Notes: generated from the letters alone by a model not told the origin. Positions 49,306-59,044 are shown, counted from the first letter of the stretch. The stretch: DNA of 64,000 nucleotides from Pseudonocardia ammonioxydans (GCF_900115005.1 NZ_FOUY01000003.1:186001-250000); one strand, 5' to 3'. Program-made: numbers and translations.

Positions 49306-50352
49306 GTGGAGCAGACCGAGCGCGAGATCATCCAGCAGCAGCTCGACGAGCTGCACCAGGTCATCGGGCGTCCCGGTGGCATCCCGGACAACCGGGTCGT
49401 CGCCTACTACCCGCCGGCGATGGCCGAGCGGGCCCACCTGTTCGGGCTGGCGGCCACCGACATCGAGGGCACCCAGTGGCAGGTCGGTGACGCCGAGGAG
49501 CGCTTCCCGCTGCACTCGATCTCGAAGGTGTTCACCTACGGCCTCGCGCTGGAGGACAACGGCCGCGAGGAGGTCCTGCTGCGGGTCGGCGTGGAGCCGT
49601 CCGGCGACCCGTTCAACTCGATCAGCTTCGACGAGGTCAACCACCGGCCGTTCAACCCCATGATCAACGCCGGGGCGCTGGTGGCGGCGAACCTGGTGCA
49701 CGGGTCGAGCAAGGAGGAGAAGGTCGAGCGGCTGCTGACCCGGCTGCGGATCTACTCCGGCAACCCGGACCTCGCGGTCGACGAGGACGTCCTGGCCGAG
49801 CAGCTGGTGTCCAACGACCGCAACGTCTCGCTGTCGTACCTGATGCGCAGCCTCGGGATGCTGCACGGCAACATCGAGGACAACCTCTACGTCTACCTGG
49901 CCGCCTGCTCGGTGACCGTCACTGCGCTCGAGCTGTCCACGATGGCCGCGACGCTGGCCCGCGGCGGGGCGAACCCGTTCACCGGTGTCCCGGCGCTGCC
50001 GCGGACCTACACCCGCGACGTGCTCAGCGTGATGATCATGTGCGGGATGTACGACGCCGCCGGCCAGTGGGCCTACGACGTCGGCATCCCCGCCAAGTCC
50101 AGCGTCTCCGGCGCGATCCTGGCCCCGATCCCGGACGCGATCGGGGTCGGGGTCTACTCCCCCGGGCTGGACCGGCACGGCAACTCCGGGCGCGGGGTCG
50201 CGGTCTGCCGGGCGCTGTCGGACCGGTTCGGGCTGCACGTGTTCGCCGACCCGTCGGAGTCGCGGCTGGGCCGGATCGTGCGCCCGGGCCGGCGCGAGGA
50301 CGCCACCGAGATGTACCCCTCGGGTGACGGCTGGCTGCCGGAGGGGCTGTAG
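49306..50352 (+). CDS. glsA: Glutaminase, copy 1
   Basis: 348 residues. Serine-dependent beta-lactamase-fold glutaminase: SISK at 71-74 is the SxxK nucleophile motif, NPMINAGALV and YLAACSVTVTALELSTMAATLARGG are family hallmarks. It hydrolyses glutamine to glutamate and ammonia. A second copy follows, separated by the 40-bp palindromic element. GTG 49306 has GGAGGGGCGGG upstream. Both copies lie between pafB and pafA, genes that are usually closer together. Confidence 0.93.
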   Translation: MEQTEREIIQQQLDELHQVIGRPGGIPDNRVVAYYPPAMAERAHLFGLAATDIEGTQWQVGDAEERFPLHSISKVFTYGLALEDNGREEVLLRVGVEPSGDPFNSISFDEVNHRPFNPMINAGALVAANLVHGSSKEEKVERLLTRLRIYSGNPDLAVDEDVLAEQLVSNDRNVSLSYLMRSLGMLHGNIEDNLYVYLAACSVTVTALELSTMAATLARGGANPFTGVPALPRTYTRDVLSVMIMCGMYDAAGQWAYDVGIPAKSSVSGAILAPIPDAIGVGVYSPGLDRHGNSGRGVAVCRALSDRFGLHVFADPSESRLGRIVRPGRREDATEMYPSGDGWLPEGL

Positions 50353-50356
50353 GCCC

Positions 50357-50396
50357 GTGAGTGGTTTTCGCGGTTGGAGCCGCGAAAACCACTCAC
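50357..50396. repeat. 40-bp palindromic element, copy 2
   Basis: 17-bp arms GTGAGTGGTTTTCGCGG and complement around a 6-nt loop, 5 bp after the TAG of the first glutaminase gene. Probably also a terminator. Confidence 0.85.
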
Positions 50397-50417
50397 AGGC
50401 CAGGAAGGAGACGGCAC

Positions 50418-51416
50418 GTGGTTGCCGAGGCGGAACGGGAACTGGTCCAGGAACAGCTGGAGGATCTGCGGTCGACGTGCACGGCGGGCGGCCGCATGCT
50501 GCTGCCGGGCGAGGAGGTCGTGAGCTACTACCCACCGGAGATGGCGCGGCGCGCCGAGGAGTTCGGCCTGGCCGGCACGAACGTCGACGGGACCCGGTGG
50601 GAGGTCGGCGACTGCCACGTCCGGTTCCCGCTGCACTCGATCTCGAAGGTGTTCACCTACGGCCTGGCGCTGGAGGACAACGGCCTCGACGAGACCCTGC
50701 GCCGGGTCGGGGTGGAGCCCTCCGGGGACCCGTTCAACTCGATCAGCTTCGACGACGTGCACCACCGGCCGTTCAACCCCATGATCAACGCCGGGGCGCT
50801 GGTCGCGGTGAACCTGATCAAGGGCGCGACCAGGGAGGAACGCGTCGAGCGCCTCCTCGAGCGCAACCGCGCCTACACCGGCAATCCGGACCTGGCCGTG
50901 GACGAGCAGGTGCTCGCCGAGCAGCTGGTGTCCAACGACCGCAACCTGGGCCTGAGCTACCTGATGCGCAGCCTCGGCATGCTGCACGGCGACATCGACG
51001 ACAACCTCTACGTCTACCTGGCCGCCTGCTCGATCACGGTCACCACGCCGGAGCTGTCGATGATGGCCGCGACCCTGGCCAACGGTGGCGTCAACCCGCA
51101 GACCGGGGTGCGGGCGCTCGCCCGCGAGCACCTGCGCACCGTGGTCAGTGTGACCAGCATGTGCGGCATGTACGACGCGGCCGGTGAGTGGGCGCACGAC
51201 GTCGGCATCCCCGCCAAGAGCGGCGTGTCCGGCGGGATCATGGGCATCCTGCCGAGCTACTTCGGGCTCGGCGTCTACTCCCCCGGCCTGGACCGGCACG
51301 GCAACTCGGTGCGCGGCGTCGCGGTCTGCCGGGAGCTGTCGGCCCGGTTCGGGTTGCACATGTTCGCCGACCCGTCCGAGTCCCGGTTCGGCCGAGTCGC
51401 GCTGCCGCGCCCGTGA
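50418..51416 (+). CDS. glsA: Glutaminase, copy 2
   Basis: 332 residues, a close paralogue of the preceding gene (long identical stretches such as HSISKVFTYGLALEDNG and RPFNPMINAGALVA). SISK is at 74-77. Differences cluster at the N-terminus, in the loop after GVNPQTGVRAL, and near the C-terminus. Start GTG 50418 follows AAGGAG. Its TGA stop is the first part of copy 3 of the 40-bp palindrome. Confidence 0.93.
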   Translation: MVAEAERELVQEQLEDLRSTCTAGGRMLLPGEEVVSYYPPEMARRAEEFGLAGTNVDGTRWEVGDCHVRFPLHSISKVFTYGLALEDNGLDETLRRVGVEPSGDPFNSISFDDVHHRPFNPMINAGALVAVNLIKGATREERVERLLERNRAYTGNPDLAVDEQVLAEQLVSNDRNLGLSYLMRSLGMLHGDIDDNLYVYLAACSITVTTPELSMMAATLANGGVNPQTGVRALAREHLRTVVSVTSMCGMYDAAGEWAHDVGIPAKSGVSGGIMGILPSYFGLGVYSPGLDRHGNSVRGVAVCRELSARFGLHMFADPSESRFGRVALPRP

Positions 51417-51452
51417 GTGGTTGTCGCGGCTGGAACCGCGACAACCACTCAC
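51413..51452. repeat. 40-bp palindromic element, copy 3, with compensatory change
   Basis: Arms GTGAGTGGTTGTCGCGG and CCGCGACAACCACTCAC. Relative to the other copies, one T to G on the left is matched by A to C on the right, so pairing is kept. Its left TGA is the stop codon of the second glutaminase gene. Three base pairs separate it from the end of pafA. Confidence 0.9.
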
Positions 51453-51455
51453 GGC

Positions 51456-52826
51456 CTACAGGGACGCGATCAGCCGGTCCACCCGCTCGTCGACCGCCCG
51501 GAACGGGTCCTTGCACAGCACGGTGCGCTGGGCCTGGTCGTTGAGCTTGAGGTGCACCCAGTCGACGGTGAAGTCGCGCCCGGCCGCCTGCGCGGCGGCG
51601 ATGAAGTCGCCGCGCAGCTTCGCCCGGGTCGACTGCGGCGGGGTGTCCTTGGCGGCCTCGATCTCGCCGTCGTCGGTCACGCGGTCGACCAGGTCCTTGC
51701 GCTGCAGCATGTCGAACAGCCCGCGCCCGCGCCGCACGTCGTGGTAGGCGAGGTCGAGCTGCGCGATCCGGGCGCTGGACAGGTCCAGGTCGTGCTTGTT
51801 GCGGTACCGCTCGACCAGCCGGTGCTTGATCGCCCAGTCGATCTCGCGGTCGATCAGCGACAGGTTCTGGGTCTCGACGGCGTCGAGGGTGCGGCCCCAG
51901 AGCTCGACGACCCGCTCCATGACCTTGTCCTCCTGGCCCTGGTGTCCGCGGCTCTGCAGGAACTCCACGGCCCGGGCGTGGTACTCGCGCTGGATGTCCA
52001 GCGCACTGGCCTCCCGGCCGCCCGCCATCCGCACCGGACGCCGGCCGGTGAGGTCGTGGCTGATCTCGCGGATGGCGCGGATCGGGTTGTCGAGGGTGAA
52101 GTCGCGGAACTGGACGCCGGCCTCGATCATCTCCAGCACCAGCGTCGCCGTCCCCACCTTGAGCAGGGTCGTGACCTCGGACATGTTCGAGTCGCCGACG
52201 ATGACGTGCAGCCGGCGGTAGCGCTCGGCGTCGGCGTGCGGCTCGTCCCGGGTGTTGATGATCGGCCGGGAGCGGGTGGTCGCCGAGGAGACGCCCTCCC
52301 AGATGTGCTCGGCCCGCTGGGACAGGCAGTACACCGCGCCGCGCGGGGTCTGCAGGACCTTGCCGGCACCGCAGATCAGCTGCCGGGTGACCAGGAAGGG
52401 CAACAGCACGTCGGCGATCCGGGAGAACTCGCCCTGCCGGGCGACCAGGTAGTTCTCGTGGCAGCCGTAGGAGTTGCCCGCGGAGTCGGTGTTGTTCTTG
52501 AACAGGTAGATGTCACCGCCGATGCCCTCGTCGACCAGTCGCCGCTCCGCGTCGACGAGCAGGTCCTCGAGGATGCGCTCGCCGGCCTTGTCGTGGGCGA
52601 CGAGCTGGGTGAGCGAGTCGCACTCGGCGGTGGCGTACTCGGGATGGGATCCGACGTCGAGGTAGAGACGGGCACCGTTGCGGAGGAAGACGTTGGAGGA
52701 ACGGCCCCACGACACCACCCGCCGGAACAGGTAGCGGGCCACCTCGTCCGGGGACAGGCGGCGCTGTCCGTGGAAGGTGCACGTGACACCGAACTCCGTC
52801 TCGACCCCGAAGATCCGACGCTGCAT
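51456..52826 (-). CDS. pafA: Pup--protein ligase PafA
   Basis: 456 residues. [50 protein letters not shown] and the C-terminal [18 protein letters not shown] match PafA. It attaches Pup to lysines of substrates for the proteasome, using ATP and the carboxylate-amine ligase fold. Upstream of it no dop, pup or prcBA is found in the window, unlike the usual cluster. ATG 52826 with TACCCT 7 nt before indicates a leaderless message, and its promoter overlaps that of the divergent gene. Confidence 0.97.
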   Translation of the reverse strand: MQRRIFGVETEFGVTCTFHGQRRLSPDEVARYLFRRVVSWGRSSNVFLRNGARLYLDVGSHPEYATAECDSLTQLVAHDKAGERILEDLLVDAERRLVDEGIGGDIYLFKNNTDSAGNSYGCHENYLVARQGEFSRIADVLLPFLVTRQLICGAGKVLQTPRGAVYCLSQRAEHIWEGVSSATTRSRPIINTRDEPHADAERYRRLHVIVGDSNMSEVTTLLKVGTATLVLEMIEAGVQFRDFTLDNPIRAIREISHDLTGRRPVRMAGGREASALDIQREYHARAVEFLQSRGHQGQEDKVMERVVELWGRTLDAVETQNLSLIDREIDWAIKHRLVERYRNKHDLDLSSARIAQLDLAYHDVRRGRGLFDMLQRKDLVDRVTDDGEIEAAKDTPPQSTRAKLRGDFIAAAQAAGRDFTVDWVHLKLNDQAQRTVLCKDPFRAVDERVDRLIASL

Positions 52827-52833
52827 GCCGTTC

Positions 52834-52839
52834 AGGGTA
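52834..52839 (-). promoter_or_regulatory. -10 hexamer of the pafA promoter
   Basis: Minus-strand TACCCT, 7 nt before the ATG of pafA. It lies where the -35 of the divergent PAP2 gene promoter is expected. Confidence 0.5.
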
Positions 52840-52855
52840 TGCGCCGGACCCCCTC

Positions 52856-52861
52856 TACTGT
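52856..52861 (+). promoter_or_regulatory. -10 hexamer of the PAP2-DAG kinase gene promoter
   Basis: TACTGT, 7 nt before the GTG at 52869. It lies where the -35 of the pafA promoter is expected. Confidence 0.5.
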
Positions 52862-52868
52862 CAGTGCT

Positions 52869-54446
52869 GTGAGCGGATGGTTCGAGCGCGTCGCACGCCG
52901 GTCCCGCCGAGTGGACGGGGGTATCGCGACCGTCTCCCTGGTGGACCGGGCGATCACGGGGTTCATCGCGAGCCGCCCGCCCAGCCGGGTGGACACCACG
53001 TTGCGCAGACTCACCCGCTCGGCCGATCACAGCGTCCTGTGGTTCGCGGTGGCCTCGATCCTGGCCGCCCGGCGGGGTACGGAGCGGCACGCGGCCCTGC
53101 GCGGGGTCGCCTCGATCGCGCTGACCAGCTTCACCGCCAACGCGGTGCTGAAGCCGATGCTGCCGCGCCGCCGCCCGGCCGCCGCGGAGCTGCCGGTGTA
53201 CCGGACGGTGGACTGCCCGCCGTCGTCCTCGTCGTTCCCGTCCGGGCACGCCGCGTCGGCGGCCGCGTTCGCGACGGCGGTGGTGATGGAGAACCGGCGG
53301 GCCGCGCCGGTGGTCGTGCCGCTGGCCGCGGCCGTCGCCTGGTCGCGGGTGCACGTCGGCGTGCACTGGACCTCCGACGTGCTGGCCGGCGCCGCGGTCG
53401 GCACCGCCGTCGCCCAGCTGACCCGCCGCTGGTGGCCGGTGCGTCCCAGCGACGAGGCACGGGCGCGGCCGATGGACACCGTGCCGGTGCTGCCGCAGGG
53501 CGACGGCCTGGTGATCGTGTCGAACCCGTTCTCCGGCCCGCCGGACCACGACGTGTCCGACGAGGTGCGCCATCGGCTGCCCGCCGCGCACCACCTGGTC
53601 GTCGGCGACGGGGTGGCCGTGCAGGACATGCTCGAGGACGCCATCGCCGAGCGCGGGCGCTGGGTGCGCGCGGTCGGGGTCGCCGGTGGGGACGGCACCG
53701 TGGCCACCGCCGCGGCCGTCGCGGACCACCACGGGCTCCCGCTGGTCGTCGTGCCGGGCGGCACGCTCAACCACTTCGCCCGCGACGTCGGCGTCTACGA
53801 CACCCAGGAGGCCGTCGACGCCACCCAGGCCGGGGAGGCCGTGGCCGTGGACCTGGCGCTGGTCGAGGCGCACCCGGGCCGGCTCGACGACCCGGAGGAC
53901 GTCTCGGTCACCCGCACCCGCTACTTCATCAACACCGCCTCGATCGGCTCCTACCCCGAGCTGGTGCAGCTGCGCGAGCGCTGGCAGCCCCGCTACGGCA
54001 AGTGGCCGGCGTTCGCGGCCGCGCTTATCACGGTGCTGCGCCGCTCGGAGAAGATCTCGGTGCGGATCGAGGACCGCTGGTACAAGGTGTGGTTCCTGTT
54101 CGTCGGCAACGGCCCCTACCACCCGCGTGGCGCGGTGCCGGCGTGGCGGCCGACGCTGGACTCCGGGCTGCTCGACGTCCGCTGGCTGCGCGCCGACGTC
54201 CGGTTCTCCCGGCTGCGCGTGGTGCTCGCGCTGATCCTGTCCGCGCTCGGGCACAGCCGCGTCTACCACCAGCGTGAGGTGCCGCGGCTCGACGTCGAGC
54301 TGCTGGAGCCGAGCATGCTGGCCACCGACGGCGAGGTGGTCGAGGAGGCCGGGCGCTACACCTTCCGGGTGGCCGAGCGTCCCATCCCGGTCTACCGGCG
54401 CGACGAGGACCGCTGGACCGGCCGCGACCGCCCGTACCAGGGATGA
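52869..54446 (+). CDS. PAP2 phosphatase-diacylglycerol kinase fusion
   Basis: 525 residues. Residues 1-200 are a PAP2 phosphatase with all three motifs: [32 protein letters not shown]. Residues about 215-515 are a diacylglycerol/lipid kinase: [15 protein letters not shown] holds the GGDGT nucleotide site, [14 protein letters not shown] follows. This fusion is recurrent in actinobacteria; the two halves could phosphorylate and dephosphorylate lipids. GTG 52869. The stop overlaps the next gene (ATGA). Confidence 0.92.
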   Translation: MSGWFERVARRSRRVDGGIATVSLVDRAITGFIASRPPSRVDTTLRRLTRSADHSVLWFAVASILAARRGTERHAALRGVASIALTSFTANAVLKPMLPRRRPAAAELPVYRTVDCPPSSSSFPSGHAASAAAFATAVVMENRRAAPVVVPLAAAVAWSRVHVGVHWTSDVLAGAAVGTAVAQLTRRWWPVRPSDEARARPMDTVPVLPQGDGLVIVSNPFSGPPDHDVSDEVRHRLPAAHHLVVGDGVAVQDMLEDAIAERGRWVRAVGVAGGDGTVATAAAVADHHGLPLVVVPGGTLNHFARDVGVYDTQEAVDATQAGEAVAVDLALVEAHPGRLDDPEDVSVTRTRYFINTASIGSYPELVQLRERWQPRYGKWPAFAAALITVLRRSEKISVRIEDRWYKVWFLFVGNGPYHPRGAVPAWRPTLDSGLLDVRWLRADVRFSRLRVVLALILSALGHSRVYHQREVPRLDVELLEPSMLATDGEVVEEAGRYTFRVAERPIPVYRRDEDRWTGRDRPYQG

Positions 54447-55987
54447 GCGCCGGCATCGGCAGCGTGCTGCTGCGTACGGTCCGTGTGCTGCGGCCGGAGC
54501 GCACCGGTCTCGGCGAGCCGGTGGACGTGCTGCTGTCGGGGCACCGGGTCGCCGCGATCGTCCCGGCCGGCACCGGGAGCAGCGAGAGCACCGGCGACAC
54601 CGGGAGCACCGAGGTCGTCGAGTGCGACGGGCGCGCGCTGCTGCCCGGCATGTGGGACCACCACGTGCACATGGCGCAGTGGGCGCTGGCCCGGCGCCGG
54701 CTCGACCTGTCCGGCGCCCGGTCGGCGGCGGCCTGCGCGGCGCTGGTCGCCGACCGGCTGGCGACGGCCCCACCGGCGGCCGGTGAGGTGCTGGTCGGGT
54801 TCGGGTTCCGGGACTCGCTGTGGCCCGACGAGGCGCACCGGTCGCTGCTGGACGCGATCAGCGGGGACGTCCCGGTGGTGCTGGTGTCCGGTGACCTGCA
54901 CCAGGGCTGGCTCAACGGTGCCGCGTGCGCCCGGTTCGGGCACCGCGGGCACCCGACCGGCCGGATCCGGGAGTCGGAGTTCTTCGCGGTGACCGTCGCG
55001 CTGCAGGACGTGCCCGACGAGACGCTCGACGGCTTCGTCGCCGACGCCGCGGCGGCCGCGTCGGCGCGCGGAGTGGTCGGGATCGTCGACTTCGAGGCTC
55101 CGTGGTCGCTACCGGCATGGCGGCGCCGGATCGAGGCGGGCACGACCGGGTTGCGGGTCGAGGCGTCGGTGTGGCCGGAGCGGCTCGACGACCTGGTCGC
55201 GACCGGGCTGCGGGCGGGTGACGTCGTCCCCGGCACCGGCGGGCTGCTCACCGCCGGCCCGCTGAAGGTGATCACCGACGGGTCGCTGAACACCCGCACC
55301 GCCTACTGCTACGACCCGTACCCGCAGCCGCCGGGCGCGGTGATCGACCACCCGTGCGGGCTGCTGCTGGTCCCGCCCGAGCAGGTGCACCCGCTGCTGG
55401 CCCGGGCCCGCGACGCCGGGCTGGAGGCCGCCCTGCACGCCATCGGCGACCACGCGAACACCCTGGTGCTCGACGCGTTCGCGGCCACCGGGGTGCGCGG
55501 GCGGATCGAGCACGCCCAGCTGTTGACCGGCGACGACGTGCCGCGCTTCGCCGAGCTCGGCCTGGTCGCCTCGGTGCAGCCCGAGCACGCGCTCGACGAC
55601 CGCGACGTCGCCGACCGGCTGTGGGCGGGACGCACGCGGCGGGCGTTCGCCTACGGCTCGCTGCACGCCGCCGGTGCCCGCCTCGCGCTCGGGTCGGACG
55701 CCCCGGTCGCACCGCTGGACCCGTGGATCGCGCTCGCGGCCGCGGTGCACCGCAGCTCCGACGGGCGCGACCGCTGGCACCCCGAGCAGGAGATCGACCG
55801 GGCCGTGGCGCTGGGCGCGTCGTACGGGGTGACCCCCGGTTCGGTCGCCGCCCTCGCCGAGGGCGCCCGCGCGGACCTGGTGCTGACCGACGCCGACCCG
55901 ACCACCTGCGACCCGGCCACGCTGCGGGCGATGCCGGTGGCGGGGACGCTCGTCGGCGGCCGCTGGACGCACCGTGCCGGGATCTGA
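54443..55987 (+). CDS. YtcJ-type metal-dependent amidohydrolase
   Basis: 514 residues. [14 protein letters not shown] carries the HxH metal pair, [48 protein letters not shown] and [13 protein letters not shown] give the remaining ligands of the fold. The substrate is not predictable; the family hydrolyses amides or formyl groups. The start ATG 54443 overlaps the preceding stop and its end overlaps the next gene by 14 bp, so all three are one operon. Confidence 0.88.
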   Translation: MSAGIGSVLLRTVRVLRPERTGLGEPVDVLLSGHRVAAIVPAGTGSSESTGDTGSTEVVECDGRALLPGMWDHHVHMAQWALARRRLDLSGARSAAACAALVADRLATAPPAAGEVLVGFGFRDSLWPDEAHRSLLDAISGDVPVVLVSGDLHQGWLNGAACARFGHRGHPTGRIRESEFFAVTVALQDVPDETLDGFVADAAAAASARGVVGIVDFEAPWSLPAWRRRIEAGTTGLRVEASVWPERLDDLVATGLRAGDVVPGTGGLLTAGPLKVITDGSLNTRTAYCYDPYPQPPGAVIDHPCGLLLVPPEQVHPLLARARDAGLEAALHAIGDHANTLVLDAFAATGVRGRIEHAQLLTGDDVPRFAELGLVASVQPEHALDDRDVADRLWAGRTRRAFAYGSLHAAGARLALGSDAPVAPLDPWIALAAAVHRSSDGRDRWHPEQEIDRAVALGASYGVTPGSVAALAEGARADLVLTDADPTTCDPATLRAMPVAGTLVGGRWTHRAGI

Positions 55988-56705
55988 CGCGGCGCCGCCG
56001 GGCGGCTCCGAGGACCCCGGCCGATCCGGTCGGGGCGGCTCCGCACGCCGGCCGGGCCCGGCCGGGCCGACCGGGCCCGCGGTGCTCGAGGAGATCGCGC
56101 TGCCGAGCGGCCCGCTCACGATCATCCGGCCGGCCGACCCGGACGCGGTCGAGTTCGACCCGGTCACCGTCGCCGAGGGGGTCGAGGAGCTGCACCCGCC
56201 GCACTGGGCGCGGTTGTGGCCGTCGGCGCGGGCCCTGGCGGCGGCGCTGGAGCAGGCCGGGCCGGGCCGGCTGGCCGGGCGGCGGGTGCTGGAGCTCGGC
56301 TGCGGGCTCGGGTTGCCCTCGCTGGTCGCGGCCCGGGCCGGTGCGGTCCCGGTCGTGGCGACCGACCGGTCCCCCGCCGCCGTGGCGTGGGTCGCCGCGA
56401 ACGCCCGGCGCTCCGGCCTGAGGGTCGACGCCGTCGCGGCGGCGTTCGACGGCCGTGACCCGCTGCTCGACCAGCAGCGCTGGGACCTGGTGCTCGCCTC
56501 CGACGTGCTCTACGGCGCGGCCGCCGCCGACGCGCTGAGCAGGCTGCTGCCGCGGGTGACCAGCCGCCGCGCCGCGGTGTGGCTGGCCGACCCGGGGCGC
56601 CCGGAGACCCCGCGCTGGCTCGACGCCCAGCGGGACACCTGGACGGTGCGGACCCGGCCGCTGCCGCACGGGGTGGATCTGCACGTGCTGCGCCGGCGGC
56701 CCTGA
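55974..56705 (+). CDS. Class I SAM methyltransferase (METTL/NNMT-like)
   Basis: 243 residues. VLELGCGLGLPSLVAARAGA is SAM motif I (about 103-122), VVATDRSPAAV motif post I, and LVLASDVLYGAAAADAL resembles the DxxY motif of Methyltransf_16 (protein-Lys-type) enzymes. The first 45 residues are Gly/Pro-rich. GTG 55974 lies inside the end of the previous gene. Confidence 0.8.
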   Translation: MPGSDAAPPGGSEDPGRSGRGGSARRPGPAGPTGPAVLEEIALPSGPLTIIRPADPDAVEFDPVTVAEGVEELHPPHWARLWPSARALAAALEQAGPGRLAGRRVLELGCGLGLPSLVAARAGAVPVVATDRSPAAVAWVAANARRSGLRVDAVAAAFDGRDPLLDQQRWDLVLASDVLYGAAAADALSRLLPRVTSRRAAVWLADPGRPETPRWLDAQRDTWTVRTRPLPHGVDLHVLRRRP

Positions 56706-56765
56706 CCCCGGCCGGCGGCTCTGACCTGAGCGTCCGCGGCGGGACCCGGTGTCCGGGGCAGAGGC

Positions 56766-57497
56766 TCAGACCACGGCCCGCACCAGCACCGCCACCGCCG
56801 ACGCGGCCGACACCACCAGCACCGCGGGCCGCAGCAGTGCCGCGCGGACCCGGTGCGTGAGCGCGTGCCCGGCGGCCCAGCCGAGCACGATCCCGGGCAC
56901 CAGCCACAGCGTCCCCGCGAGCGCCTCCCCCGCGGCGGCGCGCAGCGGGCCGGCGAGCAGGACGACCAGCGCGACGAGGGCGGTGAGCGTGCCGGTCACC
57001 GCGACCGTCGCCCGGGCGCGGCGGGGATCGGCCCCGGCGAGCAGCAGCGCGATCGGCGGGCCGGTGACCGCCGCCGTCGTCCCCAGCACCGCGGACCCGG
57101 CCCCCGCGACACCGCTCGCCACCGGCCCGGCCGGCACCGCGGCCGGCCCGAGGGCGGTCGACGCCACCGCACCGAGGATCGCCAGCGCCCCGAGCACCCC
57201 GAGCGCGGCGGGGCTCAGCACGGTGAGCAGCCACCCCCCGACGGCGAGCCCGGGGACCGCCCCGGCCAGCGCCCACCGCGTCACCAGCGGGTCGGTGTGC
57301 CGGCCCCAGCGCGCCGCGACCCCGGCCGAGAGCAGCAGGTTCACCACCATCGCCGGAACCGGGACCAGACCCGGCCACACCAGCAGCGCCGCCGGGACGA
57401 GCAGGAGGTTCACCCCGAACCCGAGCAGGACCTGCACCGCCGTCCCGGCCGCGACGACGGCGGTCAGGACGGCGAGTGCCGTGGGGTCCGGTGGCAT
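56766..57497 (-). CDS. TauE/SafE-family membrane transporter
   Basis: 243 residues, seven or eight TM helices. LGFGVNLLLVPAALLVWPGL and the second repeat GTTAAVTGPPIALLLAGA have the paired loop pattern of the TauE/SafE (DUF81) family, which exports sulfonates, sulfite or related anions. ATG 57497 shares one base with the SDR stop (TGATG), so the two are translationally coupled. Confidence 0.82.
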   Translation of the reverse strand: MPPDPTALAVLTAVVAAGTAVQVLLGFGVNLLLVPAALLVWPGLVPVPAMVVNLLLSAGVAARWGRHTDPLVTRWALAGAVPGLAVGGWLLTVLSPAALGVLGALAILGAVASTALGPAAVPAGPVASGVAGAGSAVLGTTAAVTGPPIALLLAGADPRRARATVAVTGTLTALVALVVLLAGPLRAAAGEALAGTLWLVPGIVLGWAAGHALTHRVRAALLRPAVLVVSAASAVAVLVRAVV

Positions 57498-58405
57498 CAG
57501 CGGTAGCCGGTGACGTCCGCCGGCTTCCCCGCGTCCTGCACCTCGACGATGTAGCGCCAGGCGTCCGGGCGCGAGCCGTCGACGTCGTCGAGGCCGTGCT
57601 CCCGGGCGAGCTCCCCGGAGGAGGTGGAGCGGCCGTTCCAGCGGTGCCGGTCGGGGTCCGCGGCGAGCGCGGCGATCCCGCGCCCGACGAGCCGCGGCGA
57701 CTCGGAGATGGCGAAGTGCGGCTCGGCGGTGAGCGCGTCGCGCCAGGTGTCCTCGGTGACGCCGAAGAGCTCCAGCATCATCTCCGAGCGCAGCCAGCCG
57801 GGCGTGACGGCGACCGCCGTGCCGCCGTGCTCGCGCAGCTCGTGCGCCCAGGACCGGGCGAGCCGGATCGGGGCGATCTTCGCGAGGTCGTAGAAGGCGT
57901 TGAGCCGGTAGTTGTCGGCGTTGTACCCGTCGGTGCCGTCGGTGACCTCGACGACGAGCCCGCCGGGCGTCCGCGACAGCAGCCGCAGCGCGTGGTGCGC
58001 GGTGACCAGGTGGGTGTCGATCGCCAGCCGCAGCGTACGGAGCCCGTTGGCCAGGTCGTGCTCCCAGACCGGGGTCTCCCACTCGACCATGAGCTCGCCG
58101 CCCCAGATGTCGTTGACGAGCACGTCGAGCCGGCCGTGCTCGCGCCCGATCCGGTCGACGAGTGCGGCGACGGCTTCGGTGTCGAGGTGGTCGGTGGGCA
58201 CCGCGATCCCGGTGCCACCGGCCGCGGTGACCAGGTCGGCGGTGTCCTCGATCGTCTCCGCCCGGTCGTACTCGGACCGCTGCTCGCGCGTGGTGCGCCC
58301 GGTGCAGTACACGGTCGCCCCGGCGGCGCCCAGCTCGACGGCGATCCCGCGCCCGGCGCCGCGCGTCGCCCCGGCGACCAGCGCCACCCGTCCCGTCAGG
58401 TCCAT
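57497..58405 (-). CDS. SDR-family oxidoreductase
   Basis: 302 residues. VALVAGATRGAGRGIAVELG gives the nucleotide-binding TGxxxGxG-like motif, RLDVLVNDIWG, and YDLAK (about 167-171) the catalytic Tyr-Lys. The Ser of the usual triad is not obvious (VEVTDGTDGY). RTTREQRSEYDRAETI after strand 2 suggests NADP. ATG 58405 follows GAGGAGGGC. It is divergent from a TetR gene and most likely its target, together with the TauE/SafE gene. Confidence 0.9.
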   Translation of the reverse strand: MDLTGRVALVAGATRGAGRGIAVELGAAGATVYCTGRTTREQRSEYDRAETIEDTADLVTAAGGTGIAVPTDHLDTEAVAALVDRIGREHGRLDVLVNDIWGGELMVEWETPVWEHDLANGLRTLRLAIDTHLVTAHHALRLLSRTPGGLVVEVTDGTDGYNADNYRLNAFYDLAKIAPIRLARSWAHELREHGGTAVAVTPGWLRSEMMLELFGVTEDTWRDALTAEPHFAISESPRLVGRGIAALAADPDRHRWNGRSTSSGELAREHGLDDVDGSRPDAWRYIVEVQDAGKPADVTGYR

Positions 58406-58415
58406 GTGCCCTCCT

Positions 58416-58445
58416 CGTATGTGAACGTCTATTCGTTTATATACG
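58416..58445. promoter_or_regulatory. Quasi-palindromic operator between SDR and TetR genes
   Basis: CGTAT ... ATACG outer arms with AACG-TCTATT-CGTT inside, 30 bp in all. It overlaps the -10 of the tetR gene, an arrangement typical of autoregulated TetR systems. Confidence 0.55.
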
Positions 58446-58447
58446 AT
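58442..58447 (+). promoter_or_regulatory. -10 hexamer of a leaderless promoter (TetR gene)
   Basis: TACGAT, 6 nt before the ATG at 58454. Confidence 0.5.
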
Positions 58448-58453
58448 GGTGCC

Positions 58454-59044
58454 ATGCCCCGCCGCAAGCAGGTCCCCGATTCCGACGTCCTCGACGTCGC
58501 CCTCGACGTGTTGCACGCCGGCGGCCCGCAGTCCCTGACGTTCGCCGCGCTCTCCGAGGCGAGCGGGCTGGCCCCGGCGACGCTCGTCCAGCGGTTCGGG
58601 AGCAAGCCCGACCTGCTCAGCCGGGTGCTGCTGCACGCGTGGGACCGCCTCGAACGGCGCACCGACGAGCTCGGGGCCACCGTGGAGCGCACCCCGCGGG
58701 GGGCGGTCGCGTTCCTCGTCGGGCTCTCCGAGCAGTACGGCGGCATCGACAGCTACGCCGACGCCCTGCTGGTGCTGCGCGAGGACCTCCGCGACCCGCA
58801 GGCGCGCCGCCGTGGCACGGCGTGGCGGGCGTCCCTCGCCGGCGTCCTCGACGCGTGCCTGGACGGGCCGCCCGGGCTCGGCGACGCCGTCGCGACCTAC
58901 TGGCAGGGCACCCTGACGTGGTGGGGTTTCGACCCGCGCGAGCCGGTCACCACGCACGTCGAGCAGGAGCTGACCCGCTTCCTCGCGACGGTGCTCAGCC
59001 CTCCGGCAGGTTCTGCACGTGCCGGAACCCGAACCGGCCCTTGA
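58454..59044 (+). CDS. TetR-family regulator
   Basis: 196 residues. HTH: LDVALDVLHAGGPQSLTFAA then LSEASGLAPATLVQRFGSK (about 15-50). The rest is a helical ligand domain with no recognised subgroup. It probably represses the divergent SDR gene and itself. Its last 50 bases overlap the end of the convergent formate dehydrogenase iron-sulfur gene, which gives it a basic tail (SARAGTRTGP). Confidence 0.9.
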   Translation: MPRRKQVPDSDVLDVALDVLHAGGPQSLTFAALSEASGLAPATLVQRFGSKPDLLSRVLLHAWDRLERRTDELGATVERTPRGAVAFLVGLSEQYGGIDSYADALLVLREDLRDPQARRRGTAWRASLAGVLDACLDGPPGLGDAVATYWQGTLTWWGFDPREPVTTHVEQELTRFLATVLSPPAGSARAGTRTGP

